NCBI GenBank assembly: GCA_965230795.1
Contig: OZ246020.1
Coordinates: 3,720,001 to 3,784,000 of the forward strand
Direction: 5' to 3'
DNA from: PZPK01 sp965230795
GTDB taxonomy: Bacteria > Pseudomonadota > Gammaproteobacteria > Pseudomonadales > Oleiphilaceae
Length of the DNA: 64,000 bases
Numbering within the stretch: position 1 is the first letter of the stretch; each line of letters opens with the position of its first letter. Positions 32,163 through 41,494 of this stretch are shown here, one piece after another. The translations under genes and the position numbers were made by a program. A model generated the notes under the pieces. That model was not told the DNA's origin. It saw only the letters and a program-made list of their open reading frames with translations, and ran no database searches.

Positions 32163-34262
32163 TTATGCTTCTTCGCTTTCGCTCAGCTCTTTCATGCTCA
32201 GCTTGATACGACCGCGGTTGTCGACATCCAGCACCTTGACCTTGACCATCTGGCCTTCAGACAAGACATCCGTGACGTTTTCAACGCGCTCGTTGGAGAT
32301 CTGGGAAATGTGTACCAGACCATCCTTACCAGGCAGGATGTTAACGAAGGCACCGAAATCAACAATGCGTTCAACTTTACCTTCATATACCTGACCGATT
32401 TCCGCTTCTGCCGTGATCGCAATGATTTTGTTGATCGCCGCTTGGGCCATCTCATTGTTCTCCGCGTAGACGCGTATCGAGCCATCGTCTTCAATATCCA
32501 CAGACGCGCCGGTTTCTTCAGTGATAGAACGAATGGTCGCACCACCTTTACCGATGACGTCACGGATTTTGTCCGGATGCACACTCATGGAATGCATGGA
32601 TGGCGCTTTATCGGAAATGCTGTCACGTGGCGCATCCAGCACTTTGTTCATTTCACCCAGAATATGGATACGCGCGTCATTCGCCTGTTTCAACGCAATT
32701 TCCATAATCTCTTCGGTGATACCTTCGATCTTGATATCCATCTGCAGCGCAGTAATACCTTCATCCGTACCTGCCACTTTAAAGTCCATGTCACCCAGGT
32801 GATCTTCGTCACCCAGAATGTCGGTCAGGACGGCAAACTGGTCATTTTCCTTAACCAGACCCATGGCGATACCAGCAACAGGTGCAGCAACCGGAACACC
32901 TGCATCCATCAGCGCCAGGCTACTGCCACAAACACTGGCCATGGAGCTCGAACCATTGGATTCGGTAATTTCTGACACCACGCGTACCGCATAAGGGAAC
33001 TCTTCTTCCGTGGGCATCATAGCCTGTACACCACGCTTGGCGAGGCGACCATGACCAATCTCACGACGACCTGGTGCACCCATACGACCACACTCACCCA
33101 CTGAATAAGGAGGGAAGTTGTAGTGCAGCATGAAGGCTTCTTTATATTCACCTTCGAGTGCATCAACAATCTGCGAATCACGTGCTGTACCCAGAGTGGT
33201 GGCTACCAGAGCCTGAGTCTCGCCGCGCGTAAACAGGGCCGAACCATGGGCGTTGGGGAGTACCCCCACTTCCACCTGTATCGGACGCACGGTACTGTTG
33301 TTACGACCATCAATACGTGGCTCACCGGCAATGATGCGACCACGTACTACATCTTTTTCCAGCTTGCTGAAATATGCCTTCACATCTTCTTCGGAAGGTG
33401 AATCTTCTGCTTCTGTGACCAGTGCGGCAACCGCCTTGGCACGCAGGTCGCCCAAAGCTGTATAACGTTCCATCTTGTCACTGATGGAATAGGCAGAAGC
33501 AATACCCTCGGCGTAACCATCTTTAACCGCCTGCTTCAGCGTTGCGTTTTCTGCTTCAGGCTCCCAGCTCCATTGCTCGGTACCCACTTCTGCAGCAAAT
33601 TCCTTCACTGCGTTGACGACTGCCTGCATTTCCTGGTGAGCAAACAATACCGCACCCAGCATTTCATCTTCGGTCAGTTCCTGGGCTTCAGATTCAACCA
33701 TCAAAACCGCTTCCTGAGTACCTGCGACCACCATGTTCAACAGTGAATCTTTCAGGTATTCGTTGGAAGGATTCAGGACATAACCTTCTTCATCGGTAAA
33801 ACCGACCCGAGCAGCTCCAATCGGGCCGTTGAAGGGTACACCGGAAACCGCCAATGCAGCAGAGGTGCCGATCATGGCTGCGATATCCGGATCCTGGGTC
33901 TTATTCGCTGACATCACTGTACATACCACCTGAACTTCATTTTTGAAGCCGTTGGGGAACAGTGGACGAATAGGACGGTCGATCAGCCGCGAGGTCAGCG
34001 TTTCCTTCTCGGAAGGACGGTTCTCACGCTTGATGTAACCGCCGGGAATTTTACCTACAGAGTACTGCTTCTCCTGATAGTGAACGGAGAGAGGAAAGAA
34101 GTCCTGGCCGGGCTTGGCTTCTTTGGCCGCGGTAACCGCGACCAGCACTACGGTGTCATCTACCGTGACCAGAACTGAACCGGCAGCCTGGCGGGCAACA
34201 CGGCCCGTTTCCAGAGTGACGGTGGAATTACCATACTGAAATTGTTTTGTTACCGGATTCAC
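32163..34262 (-). CDS. pnp: polynucleotide phosphorylase
   Basis: This is a 699-residue RNA-degrading enzyme (E. coli 711). Two RNase PH domains flank an alpha domain, followed by KH (from about residue 555, IRDVIGKGGATIRSITE) and S1 (from about 620, GQVYEGKVERIVDFGAFVNI). It degrades RNA from the 3' end with phosphate and can add tails. The start is a GTG five bases after AAAGGAG; the frame opening at 34283 is seven codons longer and lacks a ribosome site. It follows rpsO on the same strand, as in other gammaproteobacteria, but here 413 bp with repeats separate them. Confidence 0.96.
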   Translation of the reverse strand: MNPVTKQFQYGNSTVTLETGRVARQAAGSVLVTVDDTVVLVAVTAAKEAKPGQDFFPLSVHYQEKQYSVGKIPGGYIKRENRPSEKETLTSRLIDRPIRPLFPNGFKNEVQVVCTVMSANKTQDPDIAAMIGTSAALAVSGVPFNGPIGAARVGFTDEEGYVLNPSNEYLKDSLLNMVVAGTQEAVLMVESEAQELTEDEMLGAVLFAHQEMQAVVNAVKEFAAEVGTEQWSWEPEAENATLKQAVKDGYAEGIASAYSISDKMERYTALGDLRAKAVAALVTEAEDSPSEEDVKAYFSKLEKDVVRGRIIAGEPRIDGRNNSTVRPIQVEVGVLPNAHGSALFTRGETQALVATTLGTARDSQIVDALEGEYKEAFMLHYNFPPYSVGECGRMGAPGRREIGHGRLAKRGVQAMMPTEEEFPYAVRVVSEITESNGSSSMASVCGSSLALMDAGVPVAAPVAGIAMGLVKENDQFAVLTDILGDEDHLGDMDFKVAGTDEGITALQMDIKIEGITEEIMEIALKQANDARIHILGEMNKVLDAPRDSISDKAPSMHSMSVHPDKIRDVIGKGGATIRSITEETGASVDIEDDGSIRVYAENNEMAQAAINKIIAITAEAEIGQVYEGKVERIVDFGAFVNILPGKDGLVHISQISNERVENVTDVLSEGQMVKVKVLDVDNRGRIKLSMKELSESEEA

Positions 34263-34328
34263 ATCGGCTCCTTTAATTTCCAATTAAACAAACGTACCCG
34301 GCCTTCACAAAACACTACCACTAAAGCT

Positions 34329-34438
34329 TTACGGCTGAGGGCTCTATATCAAACCGCTGAGGGTTCATTACAAAACCGCTGAAGGCTCTGCATCAAACCT
34401 TGGATGGCTTTACATTAAACCACTGAGGGCTCATTACC
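34329..34438. repeat. five tandem copies of a 22-bp repeat
   Basis: Units start at 34329, 34351, 34373, 34395 and 34417, each 22 bases, with the common core AAACCGCTGAGGGCTC and the spacer TCATTAC or similar. The copies are imperfect but keep exact period. They lie between the rpsO terminator and the pnp start, so they are in the pnp leader if transcription runs through or starts near. No function is evident. Confidence 0.75.
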
Positions 34439-34571
34439 CACTCGCCAAGAACCTGCTAAAGCACTCAGCCATAAAACTTTACTGTATTGTTGTGAAGATA
34501 CCGGTTTAAACAGCCACCTGTTTTTTAAAGGTGCGATGGCCAGTACACCAAAAACCTGTATCCAGAAATCG

Positions 34572-34615
34572 AAAAAGTACCGGGCTGTTTGTATTCCAAA
34601 CAAGCCGGTACTTTT
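34572..34615 (-). terminator. terminator of rpsO
   Basis: The stem AGTACCGG/CCGGTACT, extended by GTTTG/CAAAC with mismatches, is followed on the minus strand by T5. It lies 60 bases after the rpsO stop. It also has T4 on the plus side. Confidence 0.8.
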
Positions 34616-34675
34616 CTGAATTCGGAGGCTCTGCTTAATCGCCTCCTGTCGCTGAGAAACGGTCGACCAACAAGC

Positions 34676-34945
34676 TTATCGACGCAGACCCAGACGACCA
34701 ATCAAATCAAGGTAACGATCCGCATCTTTACCCTTGAGGTAGTCCAGCAGCTTACGGCGCTGGTTTACCATGCGAATCAGACCTCGACGAGAGTGGTGAT
34801 CGTGAGAGTTCGCCTTGAAGTGGTTTTGCAGCTTGTTGATGTTAGTCGTCAACAGAGCAACTTGCACTTCAGGTGAACCTGTATCGCCTTCACCACGCTG
34901 ATATTCGCTTACAACTTTTGCTTTTTCTTCGGCATTTAACGCCAT
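34676..34945 (-). CDS. rpsO: 30S ribosomal protein S15
   Basis: This 89-residue protein has the standard length. It begins MALNAEEKAKVVSEYQRG and contains GDTGSPEVQVALLT, NKLQNHFKANSHDHHSRRGL and the ending YLDLIGRLGLRR. It binds 16S rRNA early in assembly of the small subunit. The start with GAGG eight bases upstream is the ATG at 34945; an in-frame ATG six bases earlier is too near that site. It is between truB and pnp. Confidence 0.97.
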   Translation of the reverse strand: MALNAEEKAKVVSEYQRGEGDTGSPEVQVALLTTNINKLQNHFKANSHDHHSRRGLIRMVNQRRKLLDYLKGKDADRYLDLIGRLGLRR

Positions 34946-35013
34946 ATTCATATCCTCAATATGCTAATGAAAAACTGCGTTGACCGCGCATACGTACAGT
35001 CATCGCTCTGGTT

Positions 35014-35994
35014 TCAACAGGATCTTGTCGAAAGATCCTGTTGTTTGGATACGTTTCCATCGTCAAAACTCAGCAGGCGTTTTGGCTGTAATAAGCCATC
35101 ATCCTGCAACTCGGCTACACCGATAAAACGTTGTCCTGATTCCGCCGTTTCGGGTCCGTCATCATAGACTCTGACAAGGCCCTCAAATTCAGCGTCGGGT
35201 ATTCTAACCGCTTGTCCGTGCAATATCGACCTTGAAAGCTCATTATTTACACAAACTTTTGGTAAATGTTGCAACATGCAGTCAACAGGTAATAAAAAAC
35301 CATCCAGATCTTCCGGATTTTGCCTTTGTTCCAGCATCTCAAGACCGTAGGACTGCTCCAATCCAAAACATCCCGCCTGATATCGGCGCAACATGCTCAC
35401 GTGTGCCCCACAACCAAGCTCCTGCCCAATATCTTCAACCAAAGAGCGGATGTAGGTTCCTTTGGAACATTCCACCTTGAGATCCAGCTCGTTCTGATCC
35501 AGGCGCTGATCCGTCATTTGCAGCAGGGATATTACGATAGGCCGGGGAGCACGCTCGACAGTGATTCCCTTGCGAGCCCACTCATACAGGGGTCTCCCCT
35601 GATGTTTCAAAGCAGAATACATGGAAGGTATCTGTTCAGACTGACCGCGAAATTTCTCCAGGATCGCTTCCAGATAGTCCGAGGAAAAATCCGGCACCTC
35701 GTGTTGCGACACCACGCTGCCGTCACTGTCGCCAGTGTCTCGAATCTCACCCATAGACGCGGTAGCGTAATACGCTTTATCTGCTTCGAGGAGATAGCGG
35801 GAAAATTTCGTTGCTTCGCCAAAACACAAAGGCAAAACACCTGTAGCCAGAGGGTCCAGCGCGCCGGTGTGGCCGGCTTTCTGAGCCTGAAAAAGCTTTC
35901 TCACTCGTTGCAGCGCAGCATTTGAGGTCATACCTGCTGGCTTGTCGAGAATCAATACCCCGTCGACGGGGCGACCTTTGCGTCGCTTGGCCAA
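35014..35994 (-). CDS. truB: tRNA pseudouridine-55 synthase
   Basis: This 326-residue enzyme makes pseudouridine 55 in the T loop of tRNAs. The opening GVLILDKPAGMTSNAALQRV and KAGHTGALDPLATGVLPLCFGEATKF, with the catalytic aspartate in GALDPLATG, are the TruB motifs. A PUA-like C-terminal region ends with an extra tail. It is in the conserved rbfA-truB-rpsO order, 12 bases after rbfA. A 12-bp hairpin covers its last codons. Confidence 0.96.
   Translation of the reverse strand: MAKRRKGRPVDGVLILDKPAGMTSNAALQRVRKLFQAQKAGHTGALDPLATGVLPLCFGEATKFSRYLLEADKAYYATASMGEIRDTGDSDGSVVSQHEVPDFSSDYLEAILEKFRGQSEQIPSMYSALKHQGRPLYEWARKGITVERAPRPIVISLLQMTDQRLDQNELDLKVECSKGTYIRSLVEDIGQELGCGAHVSMLRRYQAGCFGLEQSYGLEMLEQRQNPEDLDGFLLPVDCMLQHLPKVCVNNELSRSILHGQAVRIPDAEFEGLVRVYDDGPETAESGQRFIGVAELQDDGLLQPKRLLSFDDGNVSKQQDLSTRSC
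35015..35043. other. 12-bp perfect hairpin at the truB 3' end
   Basis: CAACAGGATCTT (35015-35026) and AAGATCCTGTTG (35032-35043) pair completely around a five-base loop. The last codons of truB are inside it. No T-run follows on either strand, so it is more likely a processing or stability site in the truB-rpsO transcript than a terminator. Confidence 0.65.
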
Positions 35995-36006
35995 AAAGAC
36001 TATCCG

Positions 36007-36447
36007 TTAGTGCGAGGAGCGTGTCGGTTCGGACGAATCATCATCGCCGTGCTCGTCGGCACCATGATAGGACGCATCTTTTTTGCGCGCATCAGAGATA
36101 AGCTGATCGAGTTTTCGACCACGCCCTACCGACGCATCGAAATGGAAACGCAATTGGGGAATCGTCCGCAGTTTGATACGGCGACCAAGCTCACTACGCA
36201 GAAAACCAGCCGCACCATTGAGGATTTTCACCGTGGTTTTCACCTGTTCGGCTTCAGCATCCATTTCTTCAAGCGTTAGCAGGGTAATATAAACGTCCGC
36301 ATACCCCAGATCTTTTGCAACCTGAACCTGGTTAACCGTCACCATGCCGATGCGGGGATCCTTTAGCTCAACACGAATCAACTCAGCAAGATCTCTCTGA
36401 ATCTGATCCGCTATTCTGTCCGTTCGTTTAAAGTCCCGCACCGTCAC
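36007..36447 (-). CDS. rbfA: ribosome-binding factor A
   Basis: This 146-residue protein has a KH-like fold and helps mature the 16S rRNA 5' end, especially in the cold. It begins with RTDRIADQIQRDLAELIRVELKDPRIG, then VYITLL and LGRRIKLRTIPQLRFHFD. The C-terminal tail is acidic and His/Asp-rich, with an extra SYHGADEHGDDD stretch. The start codon is GTG. It lies 13 bases after infB and 12 bases before truB. Confidence 0.95.
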   Translation of the reverse strand: MTVRDFKRTDRIADQIQRDLAELIRVELKDPRIGMVTVNQVQVAKDLGYADVYITLLTLEEMDAEAEQVKTTVKILNGAAGFLRSELGRRIKLRTIPQLRFHFDASVGRGRKLDQLISDARKKDASYHGADEHGDDDSSEPTRSSH

Positions 36448-36460
36448 TCACCACCAATTA

Positions 36461-38986
36461 TCAGGAGAGGGTTCGCTCAACCGAAACCTTGTCAAAGACT
36501 TCGATTTTGTCACCCACTTTCACGTCGTAGTTCTTCACACCAATACCACACTCGGTGCCGGCACGAACTTCGTTGACGTCATCCTTGAAGCGTCGCAGGG
36601 ATTCCAGCTCGCCCTCAAAGATAACAATGTCATCACGCAGTACGCGGATCTTCTTGTTACGGAAGATCGTACCCTCAAGTACCATACAGCCGGCAACCTG
36701 ACCAAATTTCGGAGATTTGAAGACATCCCGAACTTCCGCAATGCCCACAATCTCTTCCTTGAACTCGGGGGCCAGCATGCCAGTCAGTGCCTGCTTGACG
36801 TGATCGATAATTTCATAGATCACACTGTAATAACGCAGGTCCAGACCTTCCTCTTCGATCAGCTTTTTAGCCGTTGCATCGGCACGTACATTGAAGCCTA
36901 CGATAACTGCATTGGTTGCCAGCGCCAGGTTGGCATCCGTTTCAGTAATACCGCCAACACCGCTGGACACAATTTTCACCTGGACTTCGTCGTTTCCAAC
37001 CTCTGCCAACGCTGCCGTCAGTGCCTCAAGCGAGCCCCGCACATCGGTTTTCAGCACGATGTTCAGGTTCTTCACTTCGTCAGCACCCATGTTCTCAAAC
37101 ATGTTTTCCAGCTTCGCAGCCTGCTGGCGCTGTAAACGATCCTTGCGACTTTTCTCTTCGCGGAACTCGGCTACTTCACGAGCCTTACGCTCATCCTGGA
37201 CAACGACGAAGTCATCACCAGCATCAGGGGTACCATTCAAGCCAAGTATCTCTACAGGGATCGATGGACCGGCTTCACTGGTTTGGCGACCCGCCTCGTC
37301 AAGCATGGCTCGGACACGACCATAGAACTGGCCCGCGATCACAATATCACCCTTGTTCAAGGTACCGTTCTGAACGAGGACGGTTGCCACTGCACCGCGG
37401 CCCTTATCAAGACTGGATTCAACCACCACACCTTTGGCCGGTACGTTTTTAACTGCTTTCAGTTCGAGCATTTCGGCCTGCAACAGCACCGCGTCCAACA
37501 AGGCATCGATACCTTCACCCGTGTGGGCCGAGACATTGATAAACTGCACATCACCGCCCCAATCTTCCGGAATCACGTCTTTTGCCGCGAGTTCGTTCTT
37601 GACGCGATCGGGATCCGCTTCTTCCTTATCAATCTTGTTCACCGCTACAACAATCGGTACACCCGCAGAGCGTGCGTGCTGAACCGCTTCTTCTGTCTGC
37701 GGCATGACGCCGTCATCAGCAGCAACAACCAGAATGACAATATCCGTACACTGGGCACCGCGAGCCCGCATAGCCGTAAACGCGGCGTGGCCTGGTGTAT
37801 CCAGAAAGGAAATCATGCCATGATCGGTTTCGACGTGATATGCGCCGATGTGCTGGGTAATACCACCGGATTCACCAGCCGCGACGCGAGTGCGTCGAAT
37901 GTGATCAAGCAGGGAGGTTTTACCATGGTCAACATGCCCCATCACACTTACAACGGGGGCACGTGGGGTCTCTTCCCCTTCATAATCAATACTATCGAGC
38001 ACTTCTGTTTCGAGTGCATCTTCCTGAATCAGCTTGACCTTGTGGCCCAGCTCTTCCACGACCAGAATTGCGGTTTCCTGATCGATGGCTTGATTCACTG
38101 TTGCCATCACGCCCATTCCCATCAGCGACTTGATTACGGCCGCACTCTTGAGTGACATTTTGTCTGCCAGCTCACTGACCACAATGGTGTCACCAATCGC
38201 CACTTCACGTACCACCGGTGCGCTAGGTTTCTCGAAGGCATGGGTTTTCTTTGGTTTCTTTTTGGCTTTGAGTTTTCGAGGTTGCTGAACTTCATCTTCC
38301 TCATCAACCACCATCAGGACATCCAGATCCTCTTCACGCTGACGAGGACCACGGTGGCCTGCTGATTTCACATGCTTCTTCGGCTTACCATCTTCGAAAT
38401 CATCATCATGAGATTTCTTCTTGTGTTTTTTCTGTTTCTTGGCTTCGTTCTCCGCCGCGGCTTCGACCGCAGCCACGTCTTCTGGCGCAACTTCTTCGGA
38501 GACCGTTTTTGCTGCCAAAGGCTTGTCTTTTTCCGCAGCAACTTTGGACTCATCTGCAGCCTTCGCCTTCTCTTCTTCCAGACGGCGCTTCTCTTCTTCA
38601 GCCTTGCGAGCCTTCTCTTCCGCAGCCTGCTGCGCCGCGCGCTCCTCCTCTTCCTGCTTCTGACGTTCCATTTCCGCCGTCAAATCAGGACGCTTCACGT
38701 AGGTGCGCTTTTTACGAACTTCGACGTTAACCGTCTTCGTTTTACCTTGACCACCTGACATTTTCAGAGTCGTGGTGGTCTTACGCTTCAGGGTAATACG
38801 CTTGGGCTCTGATTCTTCTTCGCCATGACTACGCTTTAAAAAAGACAGCAGCTCTTTCTTCTCGGCATCAGAGACCGGGTCATCCTCACTGCGATGGTTT
38901 AGACCGGCATCTTCGATCTGCTTCAACAGCCTCTCGACTGGAGCTCCGATATCTTCTGCCAGCTGTTTGACAGTTACTTCTGACAT
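36461..38986 (-). CDS. infB: translation initiation factor IF-2
   Basis: This is an 841-residue GTPase that places initiator tRNA on the ribosome. An IF2-N domain (MSEVTVKQLAEDIGAPVERLLKQIE) comes first, then a long charged linker of Lys/Glu/Ala repeats, a second N-type domain near residues 265-315, and the G domain from about 349 with GHVDHGKTS, DTPGHAAFTAM and NKIDK. Domains II-IV follow. The start ATG follows AGGAG; a frame opening at 39031 is longer by 15 codons. The gene is 28 bases after nusA. Confidence 0.97.
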   Translation of the reverse strand: MSEVTVKQLAEDIGAPVERLLKQIEDAGLNHRSEDDPVSDAEKKELLSFLKRSHGEEESEPKRITLKRKTTTTLKMSGGQGKTKTVNVEVRKKRTYVKRPDLTAEMERQKQEEEERAAQQAAEEKARKAEEEKRRLEEEKAKAADESKVAAEKDKPLAAKTVSEEVAPEDVAAVEAAAENEAKKQKKHKKKSHDDDFEDGKPKKHVKSAGHRGPRQREEDLDVLMVVDEEDEVQQPRKLKAKKKPKKTHAFEKPSAPVVREVAIGDTIVVSELADKMSLKSAAVIKSLMGMGVMATVNQAIDQETAILVVEELGHKVKLIQEDALETEVLDSIDYEGEETPRAPVVSVMGHVDHGKTSLLDHIRRTRVAAGESGGITQHIGAYHVETDHGMISFLDTPGHAAFTAMRARGAQCTDIVILVVAADDGVMPQTEEAVQHARSAGVPIVVAVNKIDKEEADPDRVKNELAAKDVIPEDWGGDVQFINVSAHTGEGIDALLDAVLLQAEMLELKAVKNVPAKGVVVESSLDKGRGAVATVLVQNGTLNKGDIVIAGQFYGRVRAMLDEAGRQTSEAGPSIPVEILGLNGTPDAGDDFVVVQDERKAREVAEFREEKSRKDRLQRQQAAKLENMFENMGADEVKNLNIVLKTDVRGSLEALTAALAEVGNDEVQVKIVSSGVGGITETDANLALATNAVIVGFNVRADATAKKLIEEEGLDLRYYSVIYEIIDHVKQALTGMLAPEFKEEIVGIAEVRDVFKSPKFGQVAGCMVLEGTIFRNKKIRVLRDDIVIFEGELESLRRFKDDVNEVRAGTECGIGVKNYDVKVGDKIEVFDKVSVERTLS

Positions 38987-39014
38987 GATTCTTTCTCCTG
39001 ACTCCCGTCGTTTA

Positions 39015-40511
39015 CTATTCTTGGCCTTCAAACCAAGGCGCGCGAGCGGTCATGATCAATTGACCAGCACGCTCTTCGTCCATACCTTCGACTTCCATCA
39101 GGTCATCGATTGATTGCTCTGCTAGATCTTCCATGGTTTCAATACCCTTGCTTGCCAGTACCAGGGCCAAATGACGATCCATGCCGTCCATATTCAAAAG
39201 ATCCTCTGCAGGCTTACCGCCTTCGAGCTGCTCCTCACTGGCCAAGGCCTGATTCAACAAGGCATCTTTGGCTCGACGTCTTAGCTCATCAACAATCTCA
39301 TCGTCAAAGGCTTCGATCGACAACATTTCTTCCAAAGGCACATAGGCAATTTCTTCCAGCGTGGTGAAGCCTTCATTGACCAGTTCGATCGCGAGATCTT
39401 CATCCACATCCAGTCGATCCATGAAAACTTTGATGTATTTGCTGACTTCCTCTTCCTGCTGTTTACCTGCTTCCTCTTCGGTCATCACATTGAGTTCCCA
39501 ACCGGTGAGTTCAGCAGCCAAACGAACATTCTGACCTGCGCGTCCAATTGCCATTGCCAGATTCTCTTCAGCAACCGCAACATCCATTGAATGGGTATCT
39601 TCATCAATTACGATAGAGGCAACTTCTGCGGGTGCCATCGCGTTGATTACGAGCTGTGCAGGATTATCATCCCACAGCACAATGTCTATTCGCTCATTCC
39701 CCAGCTCACCGGATACTGCCTGAACCCGCGCACCCCGCATGCCCACACAGGCACCGACCGGATCAATGCGCTTATCATTGGTTTTAACCGCGATTTTTGC
39801 GCGTGAACCCGGATCCCTGGCGGCACCTCGAATTTCAATCACCTCTTCAGAAATCTCAGGCACTTCGATGCGGAAAAGCTCCATCAGCATTTTGGGTGAG
39901 GTGCGGCTCAGTATCAGCTGCGGACCGCGCGTTTCGGTGCGTATTTCTTCTAGCAACGCCCGGACACGATCTCCCATACGAAAGACCTCTCTCGCAACCA
40001 GATTCTCGCGCGGCAACAGCGCCTCGGCATTGCTGCCCAAATCAACGATGACATTGTCACGAGTGACTTTCTTCACCGTTCCGGATACCAGTTCGCCAAC
40101 ACGGTCACGATAACCATCGACGATTTTCTCGCGCTCGGCTTCGCGCACTTTTTGCACGATAATCTGCTTGGCTGCCTGCGCGCCGATTCGACCGAATGCG
40201 ATAGACTCAACCTGTTCGACGTGCTCATCGCCGGCTTTCAGATCTGGATTGATTTCATGCGCTTCTTCGAGCGTCAGATCAGTACCAAGCCCCGGAACGG
40301 TATCGTTGTCCACAACCATCCAGCGACGAAATGTTTCATACTCACCGGTTTTGCGATCAATATTGACGAAAATATCTGCATTCTCTTCGTCCTCATAACG
40401 CTTCTTGGTCGCTGTCGCCAGCGCGAGCTCAATAGCTTCGAAGATGACGTCTTTTTCCACGCCTTTCTCATTCGAAACCGCTTCAACCACCAGCAATATT
40501 TCTTTATTCAT
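39015..40511 (-). CDS. nusA: transcription factor NusA
   Basis: This 498-residue protein has the NusA plan: an RNA-polymerase-binding N-domain starting MNKEILLVVEAVSNEKGV, an S1 domain at about residues 135-200 with VSGTVKKVTRDNVIVDLG, two KH domains, and two C-terminal acidic helix-hairpin repeats. It controls pausing, termination and antitermination. The start is the ATG at 40511; a longer frame from 40532 lacks the family start. It is between rimP and infB as in most gammaproteobacteria. Confidence 0.97.
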   Translation of the reverse strand: MNKEILLVVEAVSNEKGVEKDVIFEAIELALATATKKRYEDEENADIFVNIDRKTGEYETFRRWMVVDNDTVPGLGTDLTLEEAHEINPDLKAGDEHVEQVESIAFGRIGAQAAKQIIVQKVREAEREKIVDGYRDRVGELVSGTVKKVTRDNVIVDLGSNAEALLPRENLVAREVFRMGDRVRALLEEIRTETRGPQLILSRTSPKMLMELFRIEVPEISEEVIEIRGAARDPGSRAKIAVKTNDKRIDPVGACVGMRGARVQAVSGELGNERIDIVLWDDNPAQLVINAMAPAEVASIVIDEDTHSMDVAVAEENLAMAIGRAGQNVRLAAELTGWELNVMTEEEAGKQQEEEVSKYIKVFMDRLDVDEDLAIELVNEGFTTLEEIAYVPLEEMLSIEAFDDEIVDELRRRAKDALLNQALASEEQLEGGKPAEDLLNMDGMDRHLALVLASKGIETMEDLAEQSIDDLMEVEGMDEERAGQLIMTARAPWFEGQE

Positions 40512-40537
40512 CGCGCTATTTGCTCCAGTCATCTAAT

Positions 40538-41065
40538 TCAATCAAATTGCGGTACAACGTTGGCCTTCTCGATGCCCTCAAGAGGAAACAGAAACTCCTC
40601 CTGATCTACCTGCAATACAATGTCGTTCCCTTCAACGCCCTTCAGGAGGCCATTGAACTTTCTTCTTCCCTCAAAGGGCATGCGTAATTTCAATGCAATC
40701 TGGTGTCCCTTGAAGCGTTCAAAGTGCGCCAGTGCGTAAAGCGGGCGATCCATTCCTGGAGAGGACACCTCCAGCGTGTAATCGCCGGAAATAGGATCTT
40801 CCACATCGAGAACACCACTGAGCTGACGACTCACCTTTTCACAATCCGCCAATTCAATCCCGCTTTCCCGTGCCGCCGCTTCATCACCGGCGTCCAGATC
40901 CACGGTGCTCGTCTCCTGCTGACTGTCAGACAAGGCACTCTCAATATAGACGCGCAGCAATGAGTGTTTGCCCTGAGACAGATACTCTATGCCCCAACAC
41001 TCATAGCCCAAGCCTTCAACCACGGGCCGGATAATATCTTCAAGCGCCTGTTTTTTTGCTGACAA
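40538..41065 (-). CDS. rimP: ribosome maturation factor RimP
   Basis: This 175-residue protein contains the RimP N-domain (IIRPVVEGLGYECWGIEYLSQ) and the C-terminal SH3-like part (GHQIALKLRMPFEGRRKFNG). A loop after YIESALSDSQQ with an acidic extra stretch is longer than in E. coli. It helps assemble the 30S subunit. The start TTG at 41065 follows GGTGG six bases before; a TTG five codons upstream is less likely. It is first in the rimP-nusA-infB-rbfA-truB-rpsO group. The 338 bp upstream, to the tRNA-Leu, hold two hairpins and nothing else recognisable. Confidence 0.94.
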   Translation of the reverse strand: MSAKKQALEDIIRPVVEGLGYECWGIEYLSQGKHSLLRVYIESALSDSQQETSTVDLDAGDEAAARESGIELADCEKVSRQLSGVLDVEDPISGDYTLEVSSPGMDRPLYALAHFERFKGHQIALKLRMPFEGRRKFNGLLKGVEGNDIVLQVDQEEFLFPLEGIEKANVVPQFD

Positions 41066-41134
41066 GCCGGTACCACCCAAGCAATTTAATCTGAAGGCGT
41101 ATCACCCCAAAAAGCCACACGCCAGAAACAAAAA

Positions 41135-41151
41135 ATGGGCCTAACGCCCAT
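41135..41151. other. small hairpin upstream of rimP
   Basis: ATGGGC and GCCCAT pair around a five-base loop. It stands just beside the larger terminator and may be part of it or of the rimP leader. Confidence 0.4.
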
Positions 41152-41158
41152 CACTACG

Positions 41159-41186
41159 AAAAAGCCCCTTCAAAGAGGGGCTTTTT
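41159..41186 (-). terminator. terminator after tRNA-Leu
   Basis: The stem AAAAAGCCCCT/AGGGGCTTTTT is symmetric, with a six-base loop and T5 on both strands. Downstream of secG and tRNA-Leu on the minus strand, it should end that transcript. Confidence 0.85.
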
Positions 41187-41403
41187 GCAAGACTTCTGTC
41201 TGGAAGCCGGACCAATGCACCAGCCCAACTAACCGCTTTGGATCGGCCTGACAACCATCAGGCCAAACCACTCCTAATCAAGTGGGCGCATTATATTCAT
41301 CCAACCAGAAACGGTCAACTTCATCCTACCCAAAAAAGCGAAAAGCCCGCCAAGTTATCGCGGTGTACTGCACCGTTACCCAGCAGGCTTTTACTTCTAA
41401 CAA

Positions 41404-41488
41404 TGGTGCCCAAGGCCGGACTTGAACCGGCACGGCTCGCGCCACTACCCCCTCAAGATAGCGTGTCTACCAATTCCACCACTTGGGC
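41404..41488 (-). tRNA. tRNA-Leu (GAG)
   Basis: This 85-base class II tRNA begins GCCCAAG and ends in an encoded CCA. The anticodon stem CTATC/GGTAG surrounds the loop with anticodon GAG, decoding CUC/CUU. The long variable arm is GTGGCGCGAGCCGT-like. It follows secG by six bases, the usual secG/tRNA-Leu/rimP arrangement in Pseudomonas-type genomes. Confidence 0.95.
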
Positions 41489-41494
41489 TAAAAC

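Noticed and set aside
37283..38155. 290-codon frame opposite infB
   Set aside because: It is antisense to the G-domain region of a clear infB gene, starts without a ribosome site and has no recognisable domain. It is a shadow of infB codon structure.
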